Assembly (NCBI RefSeq): GCF_039727615.1
Contig: NZ_CP152474.1
Location: 3,348,001 to 3,412,000, forward strand
DNA: 64,000 bases
Direction of reading: 5' to 3'
Source: Leclercia sp. S52
Lineage (GTDB): Bacteria > Pseudomonadota > Gammaproteobacteria > Enterobacterales > Enterobacteriaceae
Positions 63,936 through 64,000 of the stretch are shown here, one piece after another (position 1 is the first letter of the stretch; each line of letters starts with the position of its first letter). The notes below the pieces were generated by a model. It had not been told where the DNA came from. It saw only the letters and a program-made list of their open reading frames with translations, and ran no database searches. The translations under genes were made by a program, and so were the position numbers.

Positions 63936-64000
63936 AACAGTCTTAACCAAATTTTTACATTAGCCAATCGGGGAGAAGAAAAATTGCGAGCGAAGCCACA

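Overview
This window is a contiguous stretch of core chromosome from a motile member of the Enterobacteriaceae. Almost every protein aligns end to end with an Escherichia coli K-12 homologue in the same order, from elaB to fadI. Three details point away from E. coli itself and towards Enterobacter or a close relative such as Leclercia or Lelliottia: a cheV gene next to nuoN, a GNAT acetyltransferase between yfcH and hisP, and a four-residue-longer NuoB. The genus is an inference from remembered homologues, not a database result.

Layout. 1-1.9 kb: elaB, elaA and rbn. 2.0-3.0 kb: cheV, behind a FliA-type promoter. 3.1-18.0 kb: the complete 13-gene nuo operon for respiratory complex I, on the minus strand (nuoA at the right, nuoN at the left). 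18.0-20.5 kb: two long regulatory intergenic regions around lrhA, the LysR-type repressor of flhDC. 20.5-26.1 kb: alaA, yfbR, yfbS, hxpA, yfbU and yfbV. 26.5-29.9 kb: ackA-pta (acetate overflow). 29.9-34.4 kb: yfcD, yfcE, the glutathione transferases yfcF and yfcG, folX, yfcH and the GNAT gene. 34.5-38.5 kb: hisP-hisM-hisQ-hisJ and argT, the histidine and lysine/arginine/ornithine importer, with candidate sigma-54 promoters. 38.8-48.5 kb: ubiX, purF, cvpA, dedD, folC, accD, dedA, truA, usg and pdxB, all minus strand. 48.6-54.3 kb: flk, yfcJ, fabB and mnmC. 54.4-60.2 kb: yfcL, epmC, yfcA, mepA, aroC, prmB, smrB and sixA. 60.4-63.9 kb: fadI-fadJ.

How it fits together. The content is central metabolism and housekeeping: NADH oxidation, acetate metabolism, purine, folate, chorismate, pyridoxal phosphate and fatty-acid pathways, and RNA and translation-factor modification. 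Motility is represented by cheV, lrhA and flk. Recognisable operators fit the expected regulons: FliA (cheV), sigma-54/NtrC (argT, hisJ), PurR (cvpA-purF), FabR and FadR (fabB), FadR (fadI), and possibly ArcA (nuo).

The most notable anomaly is four genes (rbn, nuoB, hisP, yfcJ), each broken by exactly one extra base in a run of six or seven C/G. Removing one base restores a full-length, family-typical protein in every case. This looks like homopolymer error in the assembly, with a mismatch-repair-deficient strain as the alternative.

I saw no insertion sequence, prophage, CRISPR array, tRNA, rRNA or genomic island, and no convincing undescribed multi-gene system. The least explained sequence is in the nuoA-lrhA and lrhA-alaA intergenic regions and in the two repeat families that sit at convergent gene ends.
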